Source: Desulfotignum sp. (GTDB lineage: Bacteria > Desulfobacterota > Desulfobacteria > Desulfobacterales > Desulfobacteraceae). From it: a stretch of 6,066 nt of DNA. The notes beneath the pieces are model-generated. The model was not told the origin of the DNA and ran no database searches. It saw nothing but the letters and a program-made list of their open reading frames with translations. Shown here piece after piece: positions 5,464 to 6,066 of this stretch. The position numbers and the translations under genes were made by a program. The stretch is from assembly GCA_011390235.1 (NCBI GenBank), contig JAABSS010000053.1:1-6066 (forward strand), given 5' to 3'. Positions within the stretch are counted from its first letter, which is position 1. The number at the start of each line of letters is the position of its first letter.

Positions 5464-6066
5464 ATGGTTGCTGTGTCCCCCAAAGTCAAAAAATGGATAG
5501 ACGAAGGAAAAGACCCCAGGAGCGCCCACTGGCAGGCCGGGCTTGACAAGGTTCTGGACCTTTTTCTGCCGGATCTGGAAAAAGGTAAGATCATTCCGGT
5601 GAGGGAGATGGAGGACCGGGATCTTGGCCTGTTTAAAATGGTGCTGGAAAGGGTGGATGTCAGTCCGGCGGTTTATGCGGCCTTTTTTCCCCAGGCAATC
5701 GCCGATGCCATTGTTCCCCCGAATTCGGCAGAGGAGACCCTGCGCATTGAAAAGGGGAAACCCTCATGTAAAATGATCTTTTTTAGACCGGGGGAAGAGG
5801 ACCGGATCATCAGTGCGGAAATCAGTGAGCAGGCGTATAAGCCAGGCGCTGATATCTTCCAGTCCGGGGCGCTGCTGGGATCCTATGATTATGAAAATAC
5901 CGAGGACTGCCTGGACGGCTTAAATAAAGTGGTAAAGACCCATCTGTGGAAAAAAGAGCCCTGGCAGAAAAAGGATTATCAAACCTATACCCTGAACTGG
6001 TTTGAACGCGTCCAATTTCTGAATACCGCAGAGGTAAGTGTGGACACGGCCTTTTCATTTTTTCAC
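5464..6066 (+). CDS. Unrecognised protein, N-terminal 201 residues, cut by window edge
   Basis: ATG at 5464 opens 201 codons with no stop, reaching the last base of the window. The start has AAAGGA (5451-5456) 7 nt upstream. The frame stays open back to 5338, and a GTG at 5392 lacks a ribosome-binding site, so 5464 is preferred. The protein begins MVAVSPKVKKWIDEGKDP, is charged and apparently soluble, and shows no signal peptide or membrane segment in the visible part. Recognisable stretches include SAHWQAGLDKVLDLFLPDLE (20-39), FFPQAIADAIVPP (74-86) and SGALLGSYDYEN (134-145). It has two cysteines (C102, C149). I see no P-loop, helix-turn-helix or other catalytic signature, and do not recognise the family. 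Normal base composition, codon use and a good ribosome-binding site argue that it is a real gene. Confidence 0.75.
   Translation, partial: MVAVSPKVKKWIDEGKDPRSAHWQAGLDKVLDLFLPDLEKGKIIPVREMEDRDLGLFKMVLERVDVSPAVYAAFFPQAIADAIVPPNSAEETLRIEKGKPSCKMIFFRPGEEDRIISAEISEQAYKPGADIFQSGALLGSYDYENTEDCLDGLNKVVKTHLWKKEPWQKKDYQTYTLNWFERVQFLNTAEVSVDTAFSFFH

Overview
The window looks like chromosomal DNA of a Gram-negative bacterium with mid-range GC content. The best guess is a sulfate-reducing member of the Desulfobacterota (Desulfobacteraceae-like). The reasons are the soluble multi-PAS hybrid histidine kinase with a [10 protein letters not shown]-box, the style of the YIP1-family membrane protein, and the pairing of a CNNM/CBS protein with a Cys-rich FAD dehydrogenase. 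This assignment comes from remembered family resemblance, not from a search. I see no phage, insertion sequence, CRISPR array, rRNA or tRNA.

Layout. Positions 1-1594 hold a minus-strand operon. A CNNM/DUF21-CBS ion-transport protein (1594 to 485) comes first. It overlaps by 11 nt the start of a FAD-dependent dehydrogenase (495 to 1), which runs off the left edge. Positions 1595-2057 are a 463-nt divergent intergenic region. Its CNNM-proximal half holds a possible promoter with a perfect palindrome in its spacer. Next to that is a dense cluster of repeats and inverted repeats (1675-1830) that could be a structured minus-strand RNA ending in a terminator-like stem. Its kinase-proximal half is AT-rich. 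Positions 2058-4442 encode a cytoplasmic hybrid histidine kinase (three PAS domains, HisKA, HATPase_c, REC). After a 120-nt gap, positions 4563-5099 encode a small YIP1-family membrane protein.

Positions 5100-5463 are a 364-nt intergenic region with more regulatory structure than I expected. It holds two good sigma70-type promoter matches pointing in opposite directions with almost coincident -35 boxes, a 10-bp palindrome starting at the forward -10 box, and a hairpin plus T8 tract about 150-175 nt downstream. A protein I do not recognise starts at 5464 and runs off the right edge.

The kinase has no DNA-binding response regulator beside it in this window, so its output is not visible here. 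I see no complete new multi-gene system. The least explained parts are the two structured intergenic regions and the unrecognised protein at the right edge.
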